From Flavobacteriaceae bacterium (GTDB taxonomy: Bacteria > Bacteroidota > Bacteroidia > Flavobacteriales > Flavobacteriaceae): 64,000 bases of DNA. Position 1 is the first letter of the stretch, and each line of letters begins with the position of its first letter. Shown piece after piece: positions 37,773 to 46,927 of this stretch. Location: NCBI GenBank assembly GCA_016744415.1, contig JADGEL010000001.1, positions 1 to 64,000 of the forward strand, given 5' to 3'. A program made the position numbers and the translations under genes. Under the pieces are notes generated by a model, which had not been told where the DNA came from, searched no databases, and saw only the letters and a list, made by a program, of their open reading frames with translations.

Positions 37773-38483
37773 TTAATCTTTTAATTGGAAATCAATCGTT
37801 GAGACTACTCTTACAATCTTAATTTCCGGAGTATTTTGATCTCTATTATTTATTGTGAATAAACCTTGTCTAGCTATTCTAATCTCCCCTACTTGAGAAT
37901 CTGAGTCACGCGCAAACTTTTGAGCAACTTCTCTTGCGTTTTTAGTTGCTTCTTGAACCATTGATGGCTTAATATCATTTAAACCGGTAAAAATATATTC
38001 TATTGGTTGCCAACTGTTTTTTGATCCAAGTAAAATGTTTTTAGAAATAAGTTCAAGAGATTCTATCAATGCATTCTGAAGTTTTTTAATATCCTTTGTT
38101 CTAACAGTAAACTCTGATTTAGCCAAATACCTATATTCAATATTTTGTAAATTAGAATTATAAATGTTAGCACGCGCATCATTAATAGTTGACATTCCTT
38201 TAGTAAGTTCACTTTGATCAAAGCCTTGTTTAATAAAGAAGTTATATACTTCCTCATTTTGCTTATCAATTTTCTTTTTTAATAATGTAAGATCGTTTCC
38301 TGTCAACATTATGTTCATTGGCCAAACTGCCAAGTCAGCATATACCTCACGCTCAGAAAGCCCTTTTACTTGAACATACCTGTCATATTTCTTTCCAGTT
38401 TTATGCATGTTTCCAATAAAGAAACCGGCTATTACAATAGAACTAAAGATTACTATAGTTTTAAACCAATCAAGATTTTTCAT
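37773..38483 (-). CDS. SIMPL-domain (DUF541) membrane-anchored protein
   Basis: This 236-residue protein has an N-terminal membrane anchor (about 7-24) and an extracytoplasmic SIMPL/DUF541 domain (about 34-232). Features are VQVKGLSEREVYADLAVWP at the start, FVRTKD-like strands mid-domain, and the conserved EATKNAREVAQKFARDSDSQ helix near 180-200. Members include the BP26/OMP28 antigen and YggE; the role is unclear, with links to stress protection. It lies just downstream of fhs on the same strand (43-bp gap). Confidence 0.8.
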   Translation of the reverse strand: MKNLDWFKTIVIFSSIVIAGFFIGNMHKTGKKYDRYVQVKGLSEREVYADLAVWPMNIMLTGNDLTLLKKKIDKQNEEVYNFFIKQGFDQSELTKGMSTINDARANIYNSNLQNIEYRYLAKSEFTVRTKDIKKLQNALIESLELISKNILLGSKNSWQPIEYIFTGLNDIKPSMVQEATKNAREVAQKFARDSDSQVGEIRIARQGLFTINNRDQNTPEIKIVRVVSTIDFQLKD

Positions 38484-38526
38484 AATTCATTTTTTAAATT
38501 ACTCCACACTTTATAAAGGCCCATCA

Positions 38527-40203
38527 TTAAGACAATCCAGAAATCACTCCATTATTATCTATACTCATATTAGTAGAAGCTGGCACACTTGGTAACCCTG
38601 GCATACGCATCATTTTACCTAGAATCGGAATTACAAATCGAGCACCAGCAGCAATTTCTATCTCTCGAACCGTAACTTTAAATCCTGTTGGTCTTCCTCT
38701 TTTGGTATCATCATCTGAAAAAGATTTTTGTGTTTTTGCCATACATACTGCAAAGTCATTAAATCCTAAACGGTCTATTCGTTTTAAATTCAACAATGCT
38801 TTTTTATCAAATACAACTCCATCAGCTCCGTAAATTTCACGAGCAATGGTTTCTATTTTTTCTTTCATTGGGTCATTCCAATTGTAAATTGGTTTAAACT
38901 GAGTTGCTTTATTTTCAACAACATCAACAACCGCTCTTGCTAAATCTTGAGTACCGTCTCCTCCTTTTTCCCATCCTTCTGATTTTACAGCTTGCACTCC
39001 TAATTTGGCACAAGCATCTTTAATAAATTGTACTTCTTCTTCAGAATCAGAAATAAAAGAATTGATTGCTACCACTGGTTCAATATTAAATTTTCTAATA
39101 TTTTCGATATGCTTTTCAAGGTTTGCAAATCCCATTGTAACACGCTCAACACTTGGTGTATTGTATTCATCTTTCTTAGCCCCACCATGATGACGCAACG
39201 CTCTAATAGTTGCAACCAACACCACAGCTTTTGGGTTTAAATTTGCCGCAGCACATTTAATATCTAAGAATTTTTCGGCACCTAAATCAGCGCCAAAACC
39301 AGCTTCAGTAACAACATAATTAGATAAAGACAATCCCATTTTTGTAGCGATGATTGTATTTGTTCCCTGCGCTATATTTGCAAAAGGGCCTCCGTGAATT
39401 ATCGCTGGATTCTCTTCTAAAGTCTGAACTAAATTTGGCTTAATAGCATCTTTTAATAAAATTGCCATCGCATTTTCGGCATTTAAATCACGAGCAAAAA
39501 TTGGTTTTTTATCAAATGTAAATCCAACAAAAATATCTCCTAATCGATTTTTTAAATCTTCAAAATCAGTTGCCATGCACAAAATAGCCATCACTTCAGA
39601 GGCTGGAGTAATATTAAACCCGTCTTGTCTTGGAATTCCGTTTGCTGTTCCTCCCAATCCAATTGTAATATCACGAAGTGCTCTATCATTCATATCAATT
39701 ACTCGTTTCCAAAGAATAGTACGAGCATCAATATTTAAATTATTGACTTTGCTTTGTAGGTTATTATCAATCAGAGCTGAAAGTAAATTATTCGCTTTTT
39801 CAACAGCATTAAAATCACCTGTAAAATGAAGATTGATATCTTCCATCGGTAATACTTGCGAATATCCACCACCAGCAGCTCCACCTTTAATTCCAAAAAC
39901 TGGCCCCAAAGAAGGCTCTCTTAAAACAACGGTTGTTTGTTTTCCAATTTTATTTAACCCTTCAGTCAAACCAATAGACACAGTCGTTTTTCCTTCACCT
40001 GCTGGTGTCGGAGTTAAAGCCGTTACTAAAATTAGATTGCTGCTCTTTATTTTATCTTCATCAATTAAATTTAACGGTAATTTAGCTTTATACTTTCCAT
40101 ACATTTCTAAATCATCTTCTTCAATCTTTAGTTTTGATGCAATGTTTTTGATGTGAATCATTGTTGCTTCTTGAGCAATTTCAATATCAGTTTTAAATGC
40201 CAT
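38527..40203 (-). CDS. fhs: Formate-tetrahydrofolate ligase
   Basis: This 558-residue enzyme uses ATP to join formate to tetrahydrofolate, giving 10-formyl-THF for purine synthesis and one-carbon metabolism. It has the ATP-binding TPTPAGEGKTT (64-74), GIKGGAAGGGYSQVLPMEDIN and GPFANIAQGTNTIIA, and ends MRMPGLPSVPASTNM. Length is the usual one for bacterial Fhs. ATG at 40203. Confidence 0.96.
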   Translation of the reverse strand: MAFKTDIEIAQEATMIHIKNIASKLKIEEDDLEMYGKYKAKLPLNLIDEDKIKSSNLILVTALTPTPAGEGKTTVSIGLTEGLNKIGKQTTVVLREPSLGPVFGIKGGAAGGGYSQVLPMEDINLHFTGDFNAVEKANNLLSALIDNNLQSKVNNLNIDARTILWKRVIDMNDRALRDITIGLGGTANGIPRQDGFNITPASEVMAILCMATDFEDLKNRLGDIFVGFTFDKKPIFARDLNAENAMAILLKDAIKPNLVQTLEENPAIIHGGPFANIAQGTNTIIATKMGLSLSNYVVTEAGFGADLGAEKFLDIKCAAANLNPKAVVLVATIRALRHHGGAKKDEYNTPSVERVTMGFANLEKHIENIRKFNIEPVVAINSFISDSEEEVQFIKDACAKLGVQAVKSEGWEKGGDGTQDLARAVVDVVENKATQFKPIYNWNDPMKEKIETIAREIYGADGVVFDKKALLNLKRIDRLGFNDFAVCMAKTQKSFSDDDTKRGRPTGFKVTVREIEIAAGARFVIPILGKMMRMPGLPSVPASTNMSIDNNGVISGLS

Positions 40204-40347
40204 TCTCTGTTTTTTTTAGGATGCTAATATACAACTTCATGAGTGTTTTTAAAATGATGGATGTTCGTTTTTTCGAAAGCAAATTCAATACTGTAAATCT
40301 ATCACAGACAACTAATTACAATCGCCTTTAATAAATACTGAAAATCA

Positions 40348-40378
40348 TTGGCTTTTACTATTGGAAATTATATATTTG
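40348..40378 (+). promoter_or_regulatory. Promoter of secDF
   Basis: TTG at 40348-40350 and TATATTTG at 40371-40378 (20 bp between) fit the Bacteroidota -33/-7 pattern, 38 bp upstream of the secDF ATG. Confidence 0.65.
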
Positions 40379-40416
40379 CACGTTTAACAAAAATGAAGAA
40401 TTAAATTTAGATTAGC

Positions 40417-43386
40417 ATGCAGAATAAAGGACTTATAAAGTTATTTGCAATCCTTTTTGGATTGGTGAGTTTGTACCAATTATCATTTACTTGGTTTGCA
40501 AACGGTGTACAGGATGATGCAAAAGAATTTGCAATTAACAAGGCTGGTGATGATATTGCACAAGTAGCAAAATTTGAAAGAAGTTACTTAGACTCTATTG
40601 CAAATGATACTATTGTACCTGTTTTAAACATTACTTACAAAGACGCTAAAACCAAAGCCATGAATTTAGGCTTGGATTTAAAAGGAGGTATCAACGCAAC
40701 GCTACAAGTATCGGTAAAAGACATCTTGATTGGATTATCTAACGACTCGCAAAACGAAGTTTTTGTAAAAGCATTGAATGATGCAGCTATTGCAAGAAAA
40801 AATAGTAGTAGAACTTATTTGTCATTATTCTTTGAAGCTTTTGAAAATGAAAGCAAGGGCACAGTAAAATTAAGTGACCCAACTATTTTTGGAAACAAAA
40901 CCTTTCAAGGGAAATTTGGTTATGAAGACAGCAACGATGTTGTAGAACCAATAATTCAAGAACAAATTGATGCTTCTATCGCTACAGCATTTATTGTGTT
41001 GAGAAGTAGAATTGATAAATTTGGTGTTACACAACCAAACATTCAACGTATCGGAAACTCTGGTAGAATCTTAATTGAATTACCAGGAGCAAAAGATATT
41101 GATCGTGTTGAAAAATTATTACAGAGTACAGCTGAATTACAATTCTGGGAAGTATTCTCAAATGCTGAGATTCAAAATTTCTTAATAGAAGCTGATGTAA
41201 AAACTGCTGAGTTATTAAACACTTCTGAAGAAGAAAGTGTTGATGCTACTACTCCAGAAGATGATATTGAAGCTTTACTAGGAACTCCTTCTGACTCTAT
41301 CAAAGCGACAGAAAAACAAAATAGATTGTTTGCTTATTTAGCTCCAAATTTTGCACGATCAGAGCAACAAAGAAGTTCTTTAATTGGGTATGCTGCATTA
41401 GTTGACACTGCAAGAGTAAACAACTTCTTAGCAATGAAAGAAGTAAGAGCTTTGTTACCATCTGAGCTACGTTATGCTAAATTTCTATGGGATGCTAAAC
41501 CAAATGGTGAAGTATTGAACTTGTATGCGATTAAAGGAAACAGACAAGATGTTGCACCAATTGAAGGTGATGTAATTGATGATGCAAGTCAGCAATTTGA
41601 CCCTTATACTTCTAAGCCAGAAGTAAGCATGACAATGAATAGTTATGGCACGAAGCTTTGGGCTAAAATGACTACTGAAAACGCTAATGGCGGTTTTGTT
41701 GCTGTGGTTTTAGATGACGAAGTTCATACAGCTCCAAGTGTTAATGACCCAATTACTACAGGAAGAACATCAATCTCTGGAGGGTCAATGACCTTGACGG
41801 AGGCACAAGATTTAGCAAATATTTTAAAAGCAGGTAAACTTCCTGCAAAAGCACATATTGTTGAAAAAGCAGTGGTTGGAGCATCTTTAGGACAAAAAGC
41901 AATTAAAAGTAGTTTTATGTCTTTTGGCATTGCATTATTATTAGTTTTAATTTGGATGGTATTTTATTACGGTAAAGCAGGTTTGTTTGCAAACGTTGCC
42001 TTAGCAGTAAACATCTTATTCTTATTTGGTTGGTTAGCATCCTTTGGTGCAGTTCTAACTTTACCCGGAATTGCAGGTATTATCTTAACCATCGGTATGT
42101 CAGTAGATGCCAACGTAATTATTTACGAACGTATTAAAGAAGAATTAGCTGGAGGGAAAGGATTAAAAGAAGCCATCTCTGGTGGGTTCAGTTTTAAAGG
42201 AGCTTTATCAGCAATTTTAGATGCCAACGTAACAACATTCTTAACTGGTGTTATTTTATTTGTATTTGGTACAGGACCAATTAAAGGATTTGCTTATACC
42301 TTAATGTTAGGTATTGTAACTTCATTTTTCTCTGCTGTATTTATTACACAATTGATTTTAAACTGGTATTCTAATAAAAATAGTCGTTTAACTTTCAATA
42401 CAAACATTACTAAAAACTGGTTTAAAAATATCAACATAGATTTCTTAAAGAAACGTAAAATGGCATATGCTATTTCTAGTACAATTATCATTTTAGGTAT
42501 CGCTTCTTTATTTATCAATAAATTAAATTATGGGGTTGACTTTATTGGAGGTCGCTCGTATGTTGTAAAATTTGACCATGCTGTGAATTCTGCTGAAGTT
42601 GCTAATACATTAAAAGGTGCCTTTGGCGATGCTCCAGAAGTAAAAACTTATGGAGATGTGAGTCAATTAAAAATTACTACCAAATTTAAAATTGAAGATG
42701 GTGGTAATGAAGTTGATGATGAAGTAAGAGACTTATTATTTACAGGATTGCAATCTTATTTACCTGACGGGTTTACTTTAGAGCAATTTAAAGTAGATTA
42801 TGAAGGTGCAAGAACTGCAGGAATCCAAAGTAAAGTTAAAGTAGAACCAACCATTGCCGATGATATTAAAACATCAGCAGGATGGGCAATTATAGGGTCA
42901 TTAATCATTGTATTCGTATACATCTTATTGCGTTTTAGAAAATGGCAATATAGTTTAGGGGCTGTTGCGGCAGTATTCCATGATGTATTAATTGTATTGG
43001 CAATTTTCTCTATCGGATACAAATTTATGCCGTTTGACATGGAAATAGGTCAATCATTTATTGCAGCTATATTAACCGTTGTAGGTTACTCTTTGAATGA
43101 TACCGTGGTTATTTTTGATAGATTAAGAGAATACACTGGCTTACACAAATCTTGGAAATACTCTAGAGTAGTAAATAGCGCATTGAGCAACACCTTAGGA
43201 CGTACTGTTAACACCTCTATTACAACATTGGTTGTGTTATCAGCTATCTTTATATTTGGTGGAGATTCTATCAAAGGATTTATGTTTGCATTGATTGTTG
43301 GTGTTATTGTGGGTACATACTCATCATTATTTATTGCATCGCCAATAATGTATGACACAACAAAAATTGACAAAGACAAAAAATAA
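40417..43386 (+). CDS. secDF: Protein translocase subunit SecDF (fused)
   Basis: This 989-residue fusion of SecD and SecF is part of the Sec translocase and uses the proton motive force to pull proteins across the membrane. The SecD half has LGLDLKGGINATLQV, the FGVTQPNIQRIG segment and a six-helix RND-like bundle (GIAGIILTIGMSVDANVIIYERIKEEL). The SecF half (from about 680) has INKLNYGVDFIGGRSYVVKF and VVGYSLNDTVVIFDRLRE. A long acidic insert (about 260-300) in the periplasmic region is typical of Bacteroidota. Its own promoter lies upstream and a terminator follows. Confidence 0.95.
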   Translation: MQNKGLIKLFAILFGLVSLYQLSFTWFANGVQDDAKEFAINKAGDDIAQVAKFERSYLDSIANDTIVPVLNITYKDAKTKAMNLGLDLKGGINATLQVSVKDILIGLSNDSQNEVFVKALNDAAIARKNSSRTYLSLFFEAFENESKGTVKLSDPTIFGNKTFQGKFGYEDSNDVVEPIIQEQIDASIATAFIVLRSRIDKFGVTQPNIQRIGNSGRILIELPGAKDIDRVEKLLQSTAELQFWEVFSNAEIQNFLIEADVKTAELLNTSEEESVDATTPEDDIEALLGTPSDSIKATEKQNRLFAYLAPNFARSEQQRSSLIGYAALVDTARVNNFLAMKEVRALLPSELRYAKFLWDAKPNGEVLNLYAIKGNRQDVAPIEGDVIDDASQQFDPYTSKPEVSMTMNSYGTKLWAKMTTENANGGFVAVVLDDEVHTAPSVNDPITTGRTSISGGSMTLTEAQDLANILKAGKLPAKAHIVEKAVVGASLGQKAIKSSFMSFGIALLLVLIWMVFYYGKAGLFANVALAVNILFLFGWLASFGAVLTLPGIAGIILTIGMSVDANVIIYERIKEELAGGKGLKEAISGGFSFKGALSAILDANVTTFLTGVILFVFGTGPIKGFAYTLMLGIVTSFFSAVFITQLILNWYSNKNSRLTFNTNITKNWFKNINIDFLKKRKMAYAISSTIIILGIASLFINKLNYGVDFIGGRSYVVKFDHAVNSAEVANTLKGAFGDAPEVKTYGDVSQLKITTKFKIEDGGNEVDDEVRDLLFTGLQSYLPDGFTLEQFKVDYEGARTAGIQSKVKVEPTIADDIKTSAGWAIIGSLIIVFVYILLRFRKWQYSLGAVAAVFHDVLIVLAIFSIGYKFMPFDMEIGQSFIAAILTVVGYSLNDTVVIFDRLREYTGLHKSWKYSRVVNSALSNTLGRTVNTSITTLVVLSAIFIFGGDSIKGFMFALIVGVIVGTYSSLFIASPIMYDTTKIDKDKK

Positions 43387-43410
43387 GACTTGGTTCTTAA
43401 ATTACATAAC

Positions 43411-43440
43411 AAACCGTTTCGATTAATCGAGGCGGTTTTT
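43411..43440 (+). terminator. Terminator of secDF
   Basis: AAACCGTTTCGAT pairs with ATCGAGGCGGTTT (G-T pairs included) around TA, followed by a T run, 25 bp after the secDF stop. Confidence 0.75.
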
Positions 43441-43441
43441 G

Positions 43442-43449
43442 TATTTTTG
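43442..43449 (+). promoter_or_regulatory. -7 box upstream of hpt-adk
   Basis: TATTTTTG fits TAnnTTTG. The distance to the ATG (120 bp) gives a long leader with a small hairpin, CCTCGAT/ATCGAGG, at 43471-43491, and the palindromic repeat at 43503-43530. Confidence 0.4.
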
Positions 43450-43502
43450 CACCTTATTTAAAAAGAGCTTCCTCGATATTTTTCATCGAGGTATCCAAAA
43501 AA

Positions 43503-43530
43503 TGTCATTCCCATGAAAATGGGAATCCAT
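43503..43530. repeat. Dispersed TTCCC/GGGAA palindrome, copy 2
   Basis: TGTCATTCCCAT, a GAAA centre and ATGGGAATCCAT form a tight hairpin of the same type as 36422-36449. Confidence 0.65.
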
Positions 43531-43569
43531 ATTAATGAATTTTAAAATAACTGTAGAATATCATTTATA

Positions 43570-44682
43570 ATGAGCACTATAAAACTTCACGACAAATACT
43601 TTAACCCTTACTTATCAAAAGACAAAGTAATATCAGTAGTTGACAAATTGGTTCAGCAAGTATTAGAAGATTGCAAAGACGAAATACCCCTATTTATCGG
43701 AATCTTAAATGGCTCTTTTATGTTTGCCGCAGATTTTATTCGCAAATACCCTCGTGCATGTGAAGTGTCTTTTGTAAAAATGGCGTCGTATGAAGGCACA
43801 AACTCTACAGGTAAAGTAACACAGCTTTTAGGAGTTAATGAAGACTTAACAGGGCGTACAGTAGTTATTTTAGAAGACATTATTGATACGGGTAATACGC
43901 TTCAAAAAATCTATGAGATTTTTAAAAACAAAAATGTAAAGACCTTAAAAATTGCTACATTGTTTTTTAAGCCCGATGTCTTTAAAAAAGCATTGCCGAT
44001 AGATTATATCGGACTTTCAATTCCTGATGAATTTATAGTTGGTTACGGATTAGATTACAACAACCTCGGAAGAAATATTGATAGTATATATAAACTAACA
44101 ACACCAAAAATGACTAATATCGTATTATTTGGCCCTCCTGGTGCTGGAAAAGGAACACAAGCTGACGTGTTAAAAGAACATTTTAATTTAAAACATATCT
44201 CTACCGGTGAAGTTTTCAGATACAATATAAAAAATAAAACTGAACTGGGATTGTTAGCAAAAAAATACATGGATCAAGGTGATTTAGTGCCTGATGAAGT
44301 AACTATTAAAATGCTAAAAGAAGAAGTTGATCGCAACGCAAGTGCTAAAGGATTTATTTTTGATGGATTTCCAAGAACTATCACTCAAGCTGAAGCCTTA
44401 GATGAATTCTTGTCAGAAAAAGGAGAGACCGTCAACGGAATGGTTGCCTTAGAAGTTCCTGAAGATATTTTAGTAAATCGCTTGTTAGAAAGAGGAAAAG
44501 TGAGTGGAAGAAGTGATGACCAAGATGAAGAAAAAATTAGAAACCGCTTTAATGAATACAATACCAAAACCGCAGTATTAAAAGATTACTACGCAGACCA
44601 AAATAAATATTTTGGCGCTAACGGAGTTGGGTCTATTGAAGAGATTGCAAAACGTTTGAGCAAGGTTATTGAAAAACTATAA
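43570..44682 (+). CDS. adk: Fused hypoxanthine phosphoribosyltransferase and adenylate kinase
   Basis: This 370-residue protein joins two complete purine-salvage enzymes. Residues 1-178 are a hypoxanthine/guanine phosphoribosyltransferase with the PRPP motif VVILEDIIDTGNTL (98-111) and the LFFKPDVF and LSIPDEFIVGYGLDYN blocks. Residues 181-370 are adenylate kinase with the P-loop GPPGAGKGT (188-196), STGEVFR, DGFPRTITQAE and a short-type LID (GRSDDQDEEKIRNRF). The joint is TTPKMTNIV: the Met181 codon at 44110 could serve as a separate adk start, giving a normal-size Adk of 190 residues. No stop codon separates the two. I recall the fusion in other Flavobacteriia. obgE follows 36 bp downstream. 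Confidence 0.9.
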   Translation: MSTIKLHDKYFNPYLSKDKVISVVDKLVQQVLEDCKDEIPLFIGILNGSFMFAADFIRKYPRACEVSFVKMASYEGTNSTGKVTQLLGVNEDLTGRTVVILEDIIDTGNTLQKIYEIFKNKNVKTLKIATLFFKPDVFKKALPIDYIGLSIPDEFIVGYGLDYNNLGRNIDSIYKLTTPKMTNIVLFGPPGAGKGTQADVLKEHFNLKHISTGEVFRYNIKNKTELGLLAKKYMDQGDLVPDEVTIKMLKEEVDRNASAKGFIFDGFPRTITQAEALDEFLSEKGETVNGMVALEVPEDILVNRLLERGKVSGRSDDQDEEKIRNRFNEYNTKTAVLKDYYADQNKYFGANGVGSIEEIAKRLSKVIEKL

Positions 44683-44718
44683 TTTATATGTAACTGCAAA
44701 TCAATTAAACACTATTAA

Positions 44719-45711
44719 ATGACCGAAGGAAATTTTGTTGACTATGTAAAAATTAATGCCGCTTCTGGTAAAGGAGGTAAAGGCTCTGTACATTTACATC
44801 GCGAAAAATTCATTACCAAAGGCGGTCCTGATGGTGGTGATGGCGGCCGTGGTGGTCATATAATTTTACGTGCCAACAAAGGTATGTGGACTTTACTTCA
44901 TTTAAAATTTAAAAAACACTTTAAAGCGGAACACGGTGGTCATGGTAGTAAAAGTCGAAGCACTGGTAAAGATGGTGACGATATTTATATTGACGTACCC
45001 TTAGGAACTATTGTTAGAAACACTGAAACTGATGAAATCCTTTTCGAGATTACAAATGAAGGTGAAGAACGAATATTAGTTGAAGGCGGAATGGGAGGTC
45101 GAGGAAACTGGCATTTTAAATCATCTACCAATCAAACCCCTCGCTATGCACAACCAGGTGTCGATGGGCAAGAAAGTTGGTTTCAATTAGAGTTGAAAAT
45201 TTTGGCAGATGTTGGCTTGGTAGGTTTCCCAAATGCAGGAAAATCAACTTTACTTTCGGTAATTACATCAGCAAAACCAAAAATTGCTGACTATGCTTTT
45301 ACAACACTAAAACCAAATCTTGGTATCGTAAAACATCGCGAATTCCAAACTTTTGTGATGGCAGATATTCCTGGAATTATAGAAGGAGCACATGAAGGAA
45401 AAGGTCTAGGACATCGTTTTTTAAGACATATAGAACGTAACTCAACGTTATTGTTTTTAGTTCCTGCTGATAGTGACGATATCAACAAAGAGTATGCGGT
45501 TTTGTTAAACGAATTAAAGCAACACAATCCAGAATTATTAGATAAAGAACGCTTATTAGTGATTTCTAAATCTGATTTACTAGATGATGAATTACAAGCT
45601 GAAATTGAACAAGATTTACCTGCTGAGATTCCACATTTATTTATTTCTGCTGTTGCCCAAAAAGGACTGGTAGAGCTAAAAGACACCCTGTGGAAAATGT
45701 TGAATGATTAA
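44719..45711 (+). CDS. obgE: GTPase Obg
   Basis: This 330-residue ribosome-associated GTPase has a glycine-rich Obg domain ([16 protein letters not shown] to [17 protein letters not shown]) and a G domain with P-loop [11 protein letters not shown] (about 165-175), switch I FTTLKPN, G3 [16 protein letters not shown] and G4 ISKSD. It acts in 50S subunit assembly and stress responses. Proximity to adk is common in this group. The C-terminal extension found in other phyla is lacking. Confidence 0.95.
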   Translation: MTEGNFVDYVKINAASGKGGKGSVHLHREKFITKGGPDGGDGGRGGHIILRANKGMWTLLHLKFKKHFKAEHGGHGSKSRSTGKDGDDIYIDVPLGTIVRNTETDEILFEITNEGEERILVEGGMGGRGNWHFKSSTNQTPRYAQPGVDGQESWFQLELKILADVGLVGFPNAGKSTLLSVITSAKPKIADYAFTTLKPNLGIVKHREFQTFVMADIPGIIEGAHEGKGLGHRFLRHIERNSTLLFLVPADSDDINKEYAVLLNELKQHNPELLDKERLLVISKSDLLDDELQAEIEQDLPAEIPHLFISAVAQKGLVELKDTLWKMLND

Positions 45712-45749
45712 GAATTATAGATCCGCTTAATTATTAAAAATCATTCATC

Positions 45750-45983
45750 TTGGATAGAAAGCTAAAATTGATTTGGGATTTTAAAGGTAGTGTTTCATTA
45801 AACACTGCTAAACATCATTGCATTCATTTAAAAGAATTTGCCCAAATTGAGAAACTTCATTTTTATGAAATTAACCATTTAGAAATTTCTGAAATGCATA
45901 GCATCGCATATATAACTATTGATGAAAAAGATATGAAAATTTACCGTGATGCTTTAAAGCCACATCGAGGTCAATTGGCATAA
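45750..45983 (+). CDS. Small conserved protein of unknown function
   Basis: This 77-residue soluble protein contains IWDFKGSVSLNTAKHHCIHLKE compressed at the N-terminus, then EMHSIAYITIDEKDM and a C-terminal ALKPHRGQLA. The pattern of conserved-looking His residues (HHCIHLKEF, EMHS, KPHRG) suggests a real small family in Flavobacteriia, but I cannot name a function. No ATG is available: the frame is closed upstream by TAA, so TTG at 45750 is the only common start codon. It is the last gene before the ars insertion. Confidence 0.6.
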   Translation: MDRKLKLIWDFKGSVSLNTAKHHCIHLKEFAQIEKLHFYEINHLEISEMHSIAYITIDEKDMKIYRDALKPHRGQLA

Positions 45984-46016
45984 TTTGTTTTTTTTCTTAG
46001 CAAAGAAAATACTAAC

Positions 46017-46028
46017 TTCGTTATCGAC
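46017..46028 (+). repeat. 12-bp inverted repeat, left of ars operon
   Basis: TTCGTTATCGAC here is the exact reverse complement of GTCGATAACGAA at 49556-49567 on the other side of the ars operon, 3.5 kb away. Confidence 0.55.
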
Positions 46029-46144
46029 TGATTAAATGAATTAAAACTCATCCTATCATTATAGTTGTGCATAATGCGGAAAATCGAAGTATATATCAAC
46101 ATTTGAATTAAAAAACCCACCGCACAAACAGCACATTTATTTTT

Positions 46145-46198
46145 GCCAACGCTAAATTCCACGCTCAAAAAAATAAAAGAGTTGTTTTTCACCAACGC
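46145..46198 (+). repeat. CCAACGC-bounded flank repeat, left copy
   Basis: CCAACGCTA, a CAAAAA and AAAAGAGT core, and a second CCAACGC 46 bp later. The right side of the ars operon (49170-49215) has the same order of blocks. The rest of the gap 45984-46244 has no gene. Confidence 0.45.
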
Positions 46199-46244
46199 TC
46201 GAAAAAACAAAATATGATAATAATCACATTATAATTAAAAAGCC

Positions 46245-46262
46245 TATCGTATATTTGCGATA
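46245..46262 (+). promoter_or_regulatory. ArsR operator overlapping the arsR promoter
   Basis: TATCG and CGATA half-sites (ATCG/CGAT spaced by 8 bp) enclose TATATTTG (46250-46257), the arsR -7 box. Binding of ArsR would block initiation directly. A second site with the same half-sites and spacing is at 46593-46608. Confidence 0.65.
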
Positions 46263-46268
46263 AGAAAT

Positions 46269-46574
46269 ATGAAAAGAAGTTTAGAACATATAGAATATAA
46301 AGAAGATACCGAAGCTCTGGCAAAATTTGCTAAAGCTTTAGGGCACCCTACTCGTATTGCTATTTTAAAACATCTTGAAAATCAATCCTGTTGTTTTACT
46401 GGAGATTTGGTTGACGTATTACCAATTTCTCAATCAACGGTTTCACAGCATTTAAAAGAATTAAAAAATGCAGGTTTAATTCAAGGAGAATTAAAACCGC
46501 CAAAAATAAAGTACTGTATTAATCAAGAAAATTGGAAAATTGCAAAAACATTATTTCAGCAATTTTTTGATTGA
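46269..46574 (+). CDS. arsR: ArsR-family metalloregulator
   Basis: This 101-residue winged-helix repressor is of the ArsR/SmtB family. It has an N-terminal helix, then ALGHPTRIAILKHLENQ, a Cys pair in SCCFTGDL at the position where ArsR proteins bind As(III), the recognition helix SQSTVSQHLKELKNAGLI, and the wing. It represses the ars operon until arsenite or an organoarsenical binds. Two matching operators flank the gene: one over its -7 box, one between it and the next gene. Confidence 0.9.
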   Translation: MKRSLEHIEYKEDTEALAKFAKALGHPTRIAILKHLENQSCCFTGDLVDVLPISQSTVSQHLKELKNAGLIQGELKPPKIKYCINQENWKIAKTLFQQFFD

Positions 46575-46592
46575 TATTTTTTTAATAAACAC

Positions 46593-46609
46593 ATCGTCTA
46601 TTGGCGATA
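46593..46609 (+). promoter_or_regulatory. Second ArsR operator candidate
   Basis: ATCG (46593-46596) and CGAT (46605-46608), spacer 8 bp, match the half-sites and spacing of the operator at 46245-46262. It lies 17 bp before the thioredoxin-like gene and may control an internal promoter or block elongation. Confidence 0.55.
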
Positions 46610-46625
46610 TACAAACATATATATT

Positions 46626-46919
46626 ATGACCAAAGTAATTAAAATATTAGGTACAGGATGTCCAAAATGCAAAACGATGACAGGCATTGTTCAAGATGTT
46701 GTGAAAGAAAATAATATTGAGGCTACTATAGAAAAAGTTGAGGATATAATGGAAATTATGGAGTTCAATGTAATGACTACACCAGCTTTAGTAATTGATG
46801 ATGTTATAACAATAAAAGGTAGAGTACCTTCAAAAGATGAAGTTTTGTCTTTACTAAATACTGCAAAAGAAGAAGAATCTAATAATTCATCTTGTTGTTC
46901 ATCAGATAATTGCTGTTAA
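46626..46919 (+). CDS. ArsE-like small thioredoxin with Cys-rich tail
   Basis: This 97-residue thioredoxin-fold protein has C12-P-K-C15 (GTGCPKCK) and the cis-Pro segment MTTPALVIDD. It fits the 'redox-active disulfide protein 2' family and the place of arsE in arsEFG operons, where ArsE and ArsF are linked to nitro-group reduction of aromatic arsenicals. The C-terminus is unusual: SSCCSSDNCC gives four cysteines in eight residues, a possible As(III) or metal ligand. The stop lies 8 bp before the permease ATG. Confidence 0.7.
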   Translation: MTKVIKILGTGCPKCKTMTGIVQDVVKENNIEATIEKVEDIMEIMEFNVMTTPALVIDDVITIKGRVPSKDEVLSLLNTAKEEESNNSSCCSSDNCC

Positions 46920-46927
46920 ATTTTAAT

